Part shown: in pieces, positions 21,426 to 27,240 of the stretch
How the letters are laid out: the number at the start of each line of letters is the position of its first letter
Position numbering within the stretch: the stretch's first letter is position 1
Assembly: GCA_958407555.1 (NCBI GenBank)
Contig: CATYJC010000009.1
Coordinates: forward strand, 1-27,427
Source of the DNA: an uncultured Collinsella sp.
GTDB lineage: Bacteria; Actinomycetota; Coriobacteriia; Coriobacteriales; Coriobacteriaceae
Direction: 5' to 3'
Length of the DNA: 27,427 nucleotides
The notes under the pieces: model-generated
Seen by the model: only the letters and a program-made list of their open reading frames with translations
What the model was told of the DNA's origin: nothing
The model's database searches: none
Program-made: the position numbers and the translations under genes

Positions 21426-21729
21426 AGCGGCTCGCAAACTCGAGGACGGCGTCGCGCTGGCGCACGCCGAGTCCTCCGATGCGGCGGTTCGGCACGATGC
21501 CGGCCTCCTCCATGAACAGGCGTGCCTTGGCCTTGCCGACGCCGGGGAGCGCCATGAGGAACTGGAGCACGCGCATCTTCTTGGCGTAGGGCAGGTCGAT
21601 GGCTTCCTCGGGCTTAAGCTCGCCGCTCTTGATCTGCGAGCGAATCTTGCCGCGCTCGGCGCGTGCGACGGCCGCCTTCTCGAGCGCGGCGCGGCGCTGC
21701 TCGTCGGTCATCTGTGGCAGGTTGGACAT
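21415..21729 (-). CDS. mihF: Actinobacterial-type integration host factor (mIHF)
   Basis: 104 residues. The core LPYAKKMRVLQFLMALPGVG then KAKARLFMEEAGIVPNRRIG matches mIHF, the helix-two-turns-helix nucleoid protein of Actinomycetota: a DNA-binding LPGVGKAKA hairpin (61-69) and the RRIGGLG turn (82-88). A charged N-terminal helix precedes it (LEKAAVARAERGKIRSQIKS). It bends DNA and could assist replication, recombination or integration of the phage. It is the best host clue in this window. Overlaps ssb by 11 nt. Confidence 0.88.
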   Translation of the reverse strand: MSNLPQMTDEQRRAALEKAAVARAERGKIRSQIKSGELKPEEAIDLPYAKKMRVLQFLMALPGVGKAKARLFMEEAGIVPNRRIGGLGVRQRDAVLEFASRYVH

Positions 21730-21752
21730 TTGTCTCTCCTATCTGTTGTCGG

Positions 21753-22586
21753 CTAGTTCACGTCGATGATTTCGCCGGTTTCGGCGTCGACGTTCGCGGG
21801 GACCTCGGTCGGTTCGGGAGCCAACGGGTCCTCGAAGATGCGGTTGCCTTCCTCGTCGAGGATGACCGGCGTGTTTCCGTCGTCATTTACCGCATCAGCA
21901 GTCTCGACGGAATACGGCAGCTTGCCTCGCTGAAATGCGTGACGAATGACGCTCTTCTCCGCCATGGCCTCGTAGTAAGTAGCCCAAGGGCCTTTGTCTC
22001 CGGCCTTAGATGCCTTTTTGATCTTGTCTACATCGTCTTTCATCAGGTAGTCGAACGCGATGCTCCCGTTTTTCAACTCGCACACAAGGTAAACAACGAC
22101 CAATTGGTCTTCATCGTGCTGCGCTTTGAAATTCGGCGTAAAGGTGAAATGGTGCCCAGTCTCGTTGTTGAAATAAGTGAAATCATCGCCCTCGTAAACG
22201 CATTGCGTGTACACTTCAATGACATCAGGATGACGTTTGACAAGATCAAGCATTCCGTTTTTGCCGAGCCGGAACTCCGCCTCATAGCGATGGGTTTTCG
22301 AGTTCCATTGTGGAATGACATAGGCGCTGCCCATGGCGTCGTTCGGCATGAGTCCAAGCTCTGCGCACCTCAGACAGCACGACAGAATCGACGTCACCGA
22401 GCATTCAGAGAGTTTCGGGGTTTGCTTGTATGCCGCAATAGCAAGATGCGTCAGACGTTCGGTCGTGCATCCTTTCGGCATAACCGCCTGCAACTGCGGT
22501 GCGCATCGCTTGATTAGCCCGGCAAACGAGTTGTCTGGCTGTTTGGCTTGCTGAATCTCCTGCTTGGCCTGCGTGATTGCTCCCAT
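21753..22586 (-). CDS. recT: RecT-family single-strand annealing protein
   Basis: 277 residues from ATG 22584-22586. Family landmarks: LTHLAIAAYKQTPKLSECSV, the LSCCLRCAELGLMPNDAMGS stretch, AYVIPQWNSKTHRYEAEFRL and GKNGMLDLVKRHPDVIEVYT, then PWATYYEAMAEKSVIRHAFQ. It anneals complementary single strands and pairs with the exonuclease encoded next to it. C-terminus acidic (EPTEVPANVDAETGEIIDVN). Confidence 0.95.
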   Translation of the reverse strand: MGAITQAKQEIQQAKQPDNSFAGLIKRCAPQLQAVMPKGCTTERLTHLAIAAYKQTPKLSECSVTSILSCCLRCAELGLMPNDAMGSAYVIPQWNSKTHRYEAEFRLGKNGMLDLVKRHPDVIEVYTQCVYEGDDFTYFNNETGHHFTFTPNFKAQHDEDQLVVVYLVCELKNGSIAFDYLMKDDVDKIKKASKAGDKGPWATYYEAMAEKSVIRHAFQRGKLPYSVETADAVNDDGNTPVILDEEGNRIFEDPLAPEPTEVPANVDAETGEIIDVN

Positions 22587-22594
22587 ATGACCTC

Positions 22595-23500
22595 CTAATA
22601 CTTCTTTTTCTCCGTGTACTTGATGTAGCCGCCGCTCGGCTTGCCGTTGCGCATGAAGCGCGTCCACGTGAACTTTCCGTCGGGCGTGACAATCCCCCGG
22701 TCGTCCCCGATGAGTTGGCACAGCCCGTTTGTGGCGGCCTGGTATCCCTTCTCGGCGTCGTCTCGCACCTTCTTGGCGTCGAGCCACGCAGTCGCCTCGC
22801 TTGGCGTCTCGTTCAGCTCGATAAGATCGCCGGGTTGCAGGTGCTTCGACGCCAGGGCCTTGAGTTCCGCGCCGATCTCGCCGATTGGCGGCTCGGTGCC
22901 GCTCTCGACCATCGCCCAGAAGTCGTCGACGGCCCTGTCGACCGCCTTGACGTCGTCCTCGTCGCGCATGACTCGGAACTCCCTGTACTTCTGTCCGCCG
23001 ATGAGCACCGCGACGTCGGCGAACTTTCGCCCGGTCACGCTCATGTAGTGGGTCACCTGAGTCAGGTAGTACAGCGGCACGCCCTCATCCCAGTCGTGCT
23101 CCCTGTATAGCGACGCCGTCTTTATCTCTAAGATTCCCCATCCGAGTTCGGGGTCCCTGACCTCGTAATCAAGAGAGGCCTGGGCATGAGGGCGTCCGAT
23201 GCTCCTGCACACAGCGTTGACTCGTCTGACAGTGCGTCCTGGGTGTAGAGCGGCATAATGGCTGCCGACCACAGGCTCGAGAATATTGCCCCATTGAACC
23301 GCCTCGACCGTGCTGAGGTCGGCCGGCTGCACGTACCCGAGCTTCTCGGCCCATACCTCGTAAGGCCCTCGATATTGAGACAGCCCCATGATGGCCGCGA
23401 CGTCAGAGCCTCCGATTCCGCGGCGGCGCTGCTCGAGCCATTCGTCGCTCCCGTCGCACCTGATGAGGTCGAAGACACGCCCCTCTCCTACGACAGGCAC
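22595..23500 (-). CDS. YqaJ/lambda-exonuclease-like recombinase nuclease
   Basis: 301 residues, PD-(D/E)XK nuclease fold: GIGGSDVAAIMGLSQY (28-43), WGNILEPVV (70-78), SLDYEV with Asp at about 111, and WGILEIKTAS (121-130) with the catalytic E-x-K. A Tyr/Gln helix YYLTQVTHYM follows. This is the 5'-3' exonuclease partner of RecT, here two-gene coupled with an 8-nt gap. The start is GTG 23498-23500. The C-terminal 90 residues are helical. Confidence 0.93.
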   Translation of the reverse strand: MPVVGEGRVFDLIRCDGSDEWLEQRRRGIGGSDVAAIMGLSQYRGPYEVWAEKLGYVQPADLSTVEAVQWGNILEPVVGSHYAALHPGRTVRRVNAVCRSIGRPHAQASLDYEVRDPELGWGILEIKTASLYREHDWDEGVPLYYLTQVTHYMSVTGRKFADVAVLIGGQKYREFRVMRDEDDVKAVDRAVDDFWAMVESGTEPPIGEIGAELKALASKHLQPGDLIELNETPSEATAWLDAKKVRDDAEKGYQAATNGLCQLIGDDRGIVTPDGKFTWTRFMRNGKPSGGYIKYTEKKKY

Positions 23501-23898
23501 TACTCGTCCCCGTTGAGAACGTCCTTGACCATCTCGAGGACGACCTTCTTCGCCTCGGCGATGGCGTCGTCTTCGTCACGCTCCCCGATTACCCCGCGGT
23601 GCGCCTTGGAGACGCAGCCGTAGGCCTCGGCGACGGAACCCTCGTTGAGCACGCCGCTCGTGAGGACGGCCTCGCACGCAGCGATGACGGAGAAGAGGTC
23701 GATTGCCACGCAGAGGTCGACGCCCCTCATATCATCTTTGGTTCCGCCGATGGCAAAGGCGAGCGCACTGGTGTCGCGATGAGCGGCGAGCGAGCGGAGG
23801 GAGTCCTTGCTCGTGGTGACGACGACCTCGAGCGCGTCGGCGCTGTCCTCGATGTGGTCCGTCAGGCAGTTATCGCTGAAGTAACGGCTGGTGTTCAT
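23500..23898 (-). CDS. Hypothetical helical protein
   Basis: 132 residues. MNTSRYFSDNCLTDHIEDSA at the start, then helices (TSKDSLRSLAAHRDTSALAF, DLCVAIDLFSVIAACEAVLT) and a C-terminal acidic helix (DAIAEAKKVVLEMVKDVLNG). No family recognised. It lies between the resolvase and exonuclease genes with minimal gaps, so it probably belongs to the recombination block. Confidence 0.7.
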   Translation of the reverse strand: MNTSRYFSDNCLTDHIEDSADALEVVVTTSKDSLRSLAAHRDTSALAFAIGGTKDDMRGVDLCVAIDLFSVIAACEAVLTSGVLNEGSVAEAYGCVSKAHRGVIGERDEDDAIAEAKKVVLEMVKDVLNGDE

Positions 23899-24395
23899 TG
23901 TTCCTCCTTGTAGATGGGCACGATGGTCACCATCGCGCCCGGGTCTTGCTTGTCTATGACGATGTCGTCGTGGTGGATGCCGCGGATGTGCTTCTGCGAG
24001 TCGTCGTGGATCAGGCCGGCCTTGACAATGCCGTCGAGAACGAACTTGATCCCCCCCATGATGTTGTCGGGGTCGCGCCTCGCGTTGACCTCGTGCCAGA
24101 CGATGCGTAGGTCGACCCTTACGTCAGGGGTCTTCCATCCGGCCTGGAGCGCGGCCTCGTGTGCGTACTCTGCGGCGATTCCCGTGTAGTACTTCTTGAG
24201 GTCGTTGCCCTTGAACCGGTTGACGTTCATCGCGTGCATCCAGTCGTTGATGGATGCCCACGGCTTCTGCACGCCGCCTATCTTCGGAGCGTGGATGAAG
24301 AACTCTAGAGGCCTAGCAGGAGGGCAAGCAGGGCAAATATCAGCGCCCAGCTTGCCACGCCCATGGCGAGCATTAGCAGTAACCAAGGCCCGCAC
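23895..24395 (-). CDS. RusA-like Holliday junction resolvase
   Basis: Family signature: DLRIVWHEVNARRDPDNIMG then GIKFVLDGIVKAGLIHDDSQ, with the aspartates of the RusA metal site, and an N-terminal strand EFFIHAPKIGG. RusA dimers resolve four-way DNA junctions before packaging. The start is uncertain: the frame reaches GTG 24393-24395, but TTG 24386 has better spacing to GGGGGTG, and the family core only begins near 24310. The extra N-terminal 30 codons overlap the small membrane gene at 24305-24418. Confidence 0.82.
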   Translation of the reverse strand: MRALVTANARHGRGKLGADICPACPPARPLEFFIHAPKIGGVQKPWASINDWMHAMNVNRFKGNDLKKYYTGIAAEYAHEAALQAGWKTPDVRVDLRIVWHEVNARRDPDNIMGGIKFVLDGIVKAGLIHDDSQKHIRGIHHDDIVIDKQDPGAMVTIVPIYKEEQ

Positions 24396-24418
24396 CCCCT
24401 TAAATCGTCTCTATCCAT
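24305..24418 (-). CDS. Tiny hydrophobic membrane peptide (37 aa)
   Basis: ATG 24416-24418 has a well-placed GAGGTGG site. The product starts MDRDDLRGCGPWLL and is then hydrophobic to its end, one transmembrane helix at about 12-36. It overlaps the tail of the excisionase-like gene and the uncertain first part of the RusA-like frame. Small phage membrane peptides of the GCGPW type are familiar; role unknown. Confidence 0.6.
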   Translation of the reverse strand: MDRDDLRGCGPWLLLMLAMGVASWALIFALLALLLGL

Positions 24419-24687
24419 CTGTCCACCTCAGATGCGCGGATACGCGCCCCGCGCTCGCCGTCCGGCTCGATGAAGTCGATAAGTCCTCGCTCGTTGTCGA
24501 GCCTGATGCGGCGCTCGGACACGCCGCTTATCTTCGCCACCTCGGACACCGTGTACGTCATGCGCGCACCGATGCCGGCGGCGACCGCCGTCTCGATGGT
24601 CGGGCTTGACGGCACGCGGCAGTCCATGGCCTGCTCGACGGCATCCTTGACGACTCCGGCGAGCAGGGACTCGAGGCTGCTATCCAT
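24400..24687 (-). CDS. MerR/excisionase-like HTH protein
   Basis: 95 residues from ATG 24685-24687. N-terminal helical part (SSLESLLAGVVKDAVEQAMD), then a winged helix: MTYTVSEVAKISGVSERRIR, LDNERGLIDFIEPDGERGAR, IRASEVDRWIETI, i.e. the helix-turn-helix, wing and final helix of excisionase/MerR-type 'helix_turn_helix_17' proteins. It may control transcription or act in excision; no integrase is visible here. Confidence 0.8.
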   Translation of the reverse strand: MDSSLESLLAGVVKDAVEQAMDCRVPSSPTIETAVAAGIGARMTYTVSEVAKISGVSERRIRLDNERGLIDFIEPDGERGARIRASEVDRWIETI

Positions 24688-25102
24688 TCGTGACCGTCTC
24701 GCAGTACTTCTTGATGATGTTGTTGAAGTTGCCCTTGTTGCCGTAGACCTTCTTGGCGATGGCCGCGAGCAGGCCCTTCTCCTTGTCGAACTCCTCGTCC
24801 TGGCACTTGACGACGGTCTTGGTGCCGTCCTCCCAGTAGACGACGGTCGCGGGGTCGTGGAAGATGACCTCCTTGATAGCGGTGGAGTTGTTGAGGCTCG
24901 GAAGCTCCTTGAGCACATCAACGATTTTGCGTGGCGCAAAACGGCACATATTGAAATCGACCGCGGCAGCGTCTTTCCCCGTAATGTCGAGAGTCAGTAG
25001 CGTGTGGCTTGCGTTAATGGGTTCCGGGCATATCGCATACTCTGCAAAATCGCTGTTCATCGTGAACCCAGAGCGATGTTCGATCTTGTCAAAACGAATC
25101 AA
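24680..25102 (-). CDS. Conserved gut-phage protein with 'KEVIFxDPATVVYWxDGTKTVVKC' domain
   Basis: 140 residues. The C-terminal half, KEVIFHDPATVVYWEDGTKT, then VVKCQDEEFDKEKGLLAAIA and KKVYGNKGNFNNIIKKYC, is a domain I recognise as widespread in Firmicute and actinobacterial phages; its function is not known. The N-terminal half looks like an added domain (LLTLDITGKDAAAVDFNMCR). Start TTG 25100-25102 with GGAGG 6 nt upstream is preferred over the ATG at 25060, which lacks a site. Confidence 0.75.
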   Translation of the reverse strand: MIRFDKIEHRSGFTMNSDFAEYAICPEPINASHTLLTLDITGKDAAAVDFNMCRFAPRKIVDVLKELPSLNNSTAIKEVIFHDPATVVYWEDGTKTVVKCQDEEFDKEKGLLAAIAKKVYGNKGNFNNIIKKYCETVTNG

Positions 25103-25113
25103 TTTCAGCCTCC

Positions 25114-26133
25114 TTACTTGACGTCGACGAGCGGCGTGGAGTTCTCGGGCACGACGACGAGGTTGCCGTTCTTGCCGATGCTCTTGAGCGCGTCGATGTA
25201 GTTCTGCTGGATAACGTTCTCGTTGAGGGAGTTCGCGAGGATGGCGTTGGCGTCAGCCTGGCCCTGCGCCTCGATCTTCTTGGTTTCGGCCTCGACCTTG
25301 GCAGTCTCCTGCTTGTTCTGGGCCTTCTGCTTCGCGACCTCGGCGGCCTGAGCCTCGCTGTAGCTCTTGGTGATGTTCTTCGGGTAACGGACGTCCTGCA
25401 CGCTCACCTGCTCGACCGTGAGGCCCATGCCGTCCCACTTCTCGGTGAGGGCCTTCTGCACGGCCTTGGTGAACTGCGAGCGGTCGGTGAGCATAGTCAC
25501 CGTGTCGAACTTGCCGGACACCTCGCGGGTAACGGCGCGGACGTCGTTGGAGATGTACTTCTCGACGAAGGACTCCTGCGTGCCGTACTCGCTGTAGAGC
25601 GTGAGCGCGGCGTCGGGGTTGAGCGAGTAGTTGACCTGGATGTCGATGTTCGCGCTAGCGCCGGACTTGTCGTTGATGGACACCTGCTTGCCGTCGTAGG
25701 AGCCGCCGTTCACCTTGTAGTCGGTGTCCCCGTAGAAGTTGATGAGGTTGTTGCGGGTGTCGTAGGTGACGACGTTCTGCCACGGGGCCTTCCCGTGGAA
25801 GCCGGCCTCGGACGTGGAGCCTGCGAGCGAGCCGCCGATATTGCGGATGACGCAGACCTCGCCGGTATCCTGCGAGTAGAAGCATCCGGTGGCCGCGATG
25901 ACGGCTGCGAGCGCGATGACAGCGAGGCCACCTGCGACCGACACGGTTGCGGGTTCATCGGGCCTGCTGGGCTTATAGCAGCGATTGTGGTCCTCGTACT
26001 CCTTGAGGGCCTCGAGGTACTCCTCGTTCTTGCGCTCGTACTCCTCTCGCTCGCGCTTGTTATGCGAGTGGGCGACCACGCACGTGGCGGCACCCGCGAT
26101 ACCGAGTCCGGCGCAGATGATGAGTCGAATCAT
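25114..26133 (-). CDS. SPFH/band-7 (prohibitin-like) membrane protein
   Basis: 339 residues. Two N-terminal transmembrane helices (about 1-22 and 66-86) flank a charged, helical loop (NKREREEYERKNEEYLEALK). The SPFH domain follows: TGEVCVIRNIGGSLAGSTSE, AGFHGKAPWQNVVTYDTRNN, IDIQVNYSLN, EKYISNDVRAVTREVSGKFD, MGLTVEQVSVQDVRYPKNIT. A long coiled coil comes next (about 257-300, rich in AEVAKQKAQNKQETAKVEAE), then a conserved C-terminal tip. Such proteins form ring- or cage-like membrane assemblies. In a phage it may protect the membrane or host FtsH-type proteolysis; this is a guess. First protein gene downstream of the tRNA array, so probably co-transcribed. Confidence 0.9.
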   Translation of the reverse strand: MIRLIICAGLGIAGAATCVVAHSHNKREREEYERKNEEYLEALKEYEDHNRCYKPSRPDEPATVSVAGGLAVIALAAVIAATGCFYSQDTGEVCVIRNIGGSLAGSTSEAGFHGKAPWQNVVTYDTRNNLINFYGDTDYKVNGGSYDGKQVSINDKSGASANIDIQVNYSLNPDAALTLYSEYGTQESFVEKYISNDVRAVTREVSGKFDTVTMLTDRSQFTKAVQKALTEKWDGMGLTVEQVSVQDVRYPKNITKSYSEAQAAEVAKQKAQNKQETAKVEAETKKIEAQGQADANAILANSLNENVIQQNYIDALKSIGKNGNLVVVPENSTPLVDVK

Positions 26134-26164
26134 TTAGTTGTCCTTAGTTTGTAGGCTTGGAAAA

Positions 26165-26250
26165 TGGCAGGCGCGGAGGGACTCGAACCCCCATCGGCGT
26201 TACCGCCACAGTTTTGGAGACTGCTGCTCTACCGGTTGAGCTACGCGCCT
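26165..26250 (-). tRNA. tRNA-Trp (CCA anticodon), long variable arm
   Basis: Acceptor AGGCGCG/CGCGCCT, discriminator G, encoded CCA. Anticodon loop CTCCAAA. D-loop has GG and the T-loop is TTCGAGT. Unusual: the variable region is 15 nt (GGCGGTAACGCCGAT) and can form a GGCG/CGCC hairpin, where tRNA-Trp normally has 4-5 nt. Confidence 0.92.
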
Positions 26251-26251
26251 G

Positions 26252-26325
26252 TGGAGTGCTGCCCAGGAGTCGCACCTGGTTTCACGGAGTTGCAGTCCGC
26301 CGCCTAGCTGTTCGGCCAGCAGCAC
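26252..26325 (-). tRNA. tRNA-Cys (GCA)
   Basis: 74 nt. Acceptor GTGCTGC/GCAGCAC, U73, encoded CCA; anticodon loop CTGCAAC. The T-loop is TGCGACT (G at position 55) and the D-loop reads AACAGCTA (A18-G19). Both elbow positions differ from the normal U55 and G18. Confidence 0.93.
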
Positions 26326-26326
26326 A

Positions 26327-26403
26327 TGGAGTCGCCAGAGGGAATCGAACCCCCAACACGCGGTTTAGGAAACCGCCGCTCTATCCCATTGAGCTATGAC
26401 GAC
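26327..26403 (-). tRNA. tRNA-Arg (CCU)
   Basis: 77 nt. Acceptor GTCGTCA/TGGCGAC, U73, encoded CCA. Anticodon loop TTCCTAA (reads AGG). D-loop AATGGGATA and T-loop TTCGATT are canonical. AGG is typically rare in high-GC actinobacterial genes, so it may aid translation of phage AGG codons. Confidence 0.94.
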
Positions 26404-26408
26404 GAAAA

Positions 26409-26494
26409 TGGTGCCGCATCTAGGTAACGCTCCCAGCCAGCCAATAGGCACCTGATTTACAGTCAGGCCCCCGTCTTTAGGGGAATACTGCGGC
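26409..26494 (-). tRNA. tRNA-Tyr (GUA), aberrant elbow
   Basis: 86 nt. Acceptor GCCGCA/TGCGGC, A73, encoded CCA; anticodon stem CCTGA/TCAGG, loop CTGTAAA; variable arm with GCC/GGC stem, as expected for Tyr. The D-arm has a CCCC/GGGG stem with loop TAAAGAC (no GG) and the T-loop is AGCGTTA instead of TTCRANY. The acceptor-to-D linker is longer than normal. Confidence 0.8.
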
Positions 26495-26498
26495 AGTG

Positions 26499-26589
26499 TG
26501 GAGGAGGGTGTGGGAGCCGAACCCACGGATCGCTATCAACGACCGGCTGTTTTCTAGACAGCTGCAATAAGCCTCTCTGCCAACCCTCC
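26499..26589 (-). tRNA. tRNA-Ser (AGA)
   Basis: 91 nt, long variable arm. Acceptor GGAGGGT/ACCCTCC, encoded CCA; anticodon loop CTAGAAA (reads UCU). D-loop has GG; T-loop TTCGGCT has G at 58. The discriminator is U, while serine tRNAs usually have G73. Confidence 0.9.
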
Positions 26590-26591
26590 GT

Positions 26592-26680
26592 TGGCGGAGC
26601 ATGTAGGACTTGCACCTACGGGCCTCGTACGAGGTCTACGGGTTAGCAACCCGCTGCGGTAGCTACTGCGCCAATGCTCC
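26592..26680 (-). tRNA. tRNA-Ser (GCU)
   Basis: 89 nt, long variable arm with CCTCG/CGAGG. Acceptor GGAGCAT/ATGCTCC, G73, encoded CCA; anticodon loop TTGCTAA. The T-loop is TGCAAGT (G55) and the D-loop holds TAGCTA (A18-G19), the same pairwise change as in the tRNA-Cys. Confidence 0.92.
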
Positions 26681-26684
26681 GAAA

Positions 26685-26759
26685 TGGTTGTCGCGGTAGG
26701 TGCCGACCCTACGACCTCCCCGTTATCAACAGGGTGCTCTACCGTTGAGCTACGCGACA
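26685..26759 (-). tRNA. tRNA-Ile (GAU)
   Basis: 75 nt. Acceptor TGTCGCG/CGCGACA, A73, encoded CCA; anticodon loop TTGATAA; D-loop AACGGTA with GG. The T-loop is GTCGGCA, i.e. G54 and G58 in place of the usual U54-A58 pair. Confidence 0.92.
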
Positions 26760-26760
26760 G

Positions 26761-26834
26761 TGGAGCCGCCTGCGGGAATCGAACCCGCATTACCGATTTG
26801 GAGGACCGGAGTTCTACCTTTGAACTAAGGCGGC
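26761..26834 (-). tRNA. tRNA-Gly (UCC)
   Basis: 74 nt. Acceptor GCCGCCT/AGGCGGC, U73, encoded CCA; D-loop and T-loop (TTCGATT) normal. Anticodon loop CCTCCAA has C at position 33 instead of the near-universal U. Confidence 0.93.
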
Positions 26835-26835
26835 G

Positions 26836-26911
26836 TGGCTTGCGCGGCAGGCCTCGAACCTGCGACCTCCCGGTTAACGGCCGGGCGCTCTACCAGCTGA
26901 GCTACACGCAA
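26836..26911 (-). tRNA. tRNA-Asn (GUU)
   Basis: 76 nt. Acceptor TTGCGTG/CGCGCAA (one G-U), G73, encoded CCA; D-loop with GG, T-loop TTCGAGG. Anticodon loop CCGTTAA has C33 rather than U33. Confidence 0.93.
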
Positions 26912-26912
26912 A

Positions 26913-26961
26913 TGGTGGGGCAAACAATACGGAGGCAATACATCTCCGCTGGGTTTGCCCC
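26913..26961 (-). ncRNA. CCA-ended tRNA-like minihelix
   Basis: 49 nt in the slot of a tRNA gene: it starts 4 nt after tRNA-Met and ends 1 nt before tRNA-Asn. A 9-bp terminal stem GGGGCAAAC/GTTTGCCCC carries an unpaired A and CCA at its 3' end, like a tRNA acceptor. A 4-by-4 internal loop (CCAG/TATT) leads to a 5-bp stem CGGAG/CTCCG with the 9-nt loop ATGTATTGC. There are no D- or T-arms. It may be a decayed tRNA, an armless tRNA, or a functional acceptor mimic. Confidence 0.7.
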
Positions 26962-26965
26962 GTGT

Positions 26966-27040
26966 TGGTCGCGGGAGCGGGAATCGAACCCGCATGGACC
27001 GGCTTATGAGGCCGGTGAGTTACCTGTACTCTATCCCGCG
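26966..27040 (-). tRNA. tRNA-Met (CAU), elongator type
   Basis: 75 nt. Acceptor CGCGGGA/TCCCGCG, A73, encoded CCA; anticodon loop CTCATAA; D-loop ACAGGTA and T-loop TTCGATT normal. The first acceptor pair is C-G and the anticodon stem lacks the three G-C pairs of initiators, so it is an elongator; a C34-modified tRNA-Ile2 is the alternative. Confidence 0.92.
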
Positions 27041-27041
27041 A

Positions 27042-27118
27042 TGGCTTCTCGGCAGGGAGTCGAACCCTGACCGGCTGAATCAGAATCAACCGTGCTAGAA
27101 CCGTTACACCACCGAGAA
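27042..27118 (-). tRNA. tRNA-Gln (CUG)
   Basis: 77 nt. Acceptor TTCTCGG/CCGAGAA, G73, encoded CCA; anticodon loop TTCTGAT; D-loop AACGGTTCTA with GG and T-loop TTCGACT. First gene of the tRNA array in transcription order. Confidence 0.94.
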
Positions 27119-27124
27119 CGTTTC

Positions 27125-27240
27125 GACCAGCGGCCGCGGCGACCGATACGCTGCTGTACACATCTTCTTACGACGCGGCAGCCAAGTGGCAGGGCTGCCT
27201 TGGTTTTCCGATGTCGTATCGGCCGTTGCGGCCGCTGGTC
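27125..27240 (+). ncRNA. Long-stem structured element upstream of the tRNA array
   Basis: Arms 27125-27150 and 27215-27240 pair over 26 positions. Read as plus-strand RNA there are 23 Watson-Crick pairs, two G-U pairs and one A-C mismatch; read as minus-strand RNA the two G-U pairs become mismatches, so the plus strand folds better. The 64-nt interior holds a second hairpin (GGCAGCC 27177-27183 with GGCTGCC 27193-27199). No open frame explains it. It could be a small RNA, a processing signal or a DNA-level site. Confidence 0.55.

Noticed and set aside
26157..27161. Several open frames on both strands over the tRNA array
   Set aside because: They are translations of tRNA genes; each is explained by cloverleaf structure with encoded CCA.
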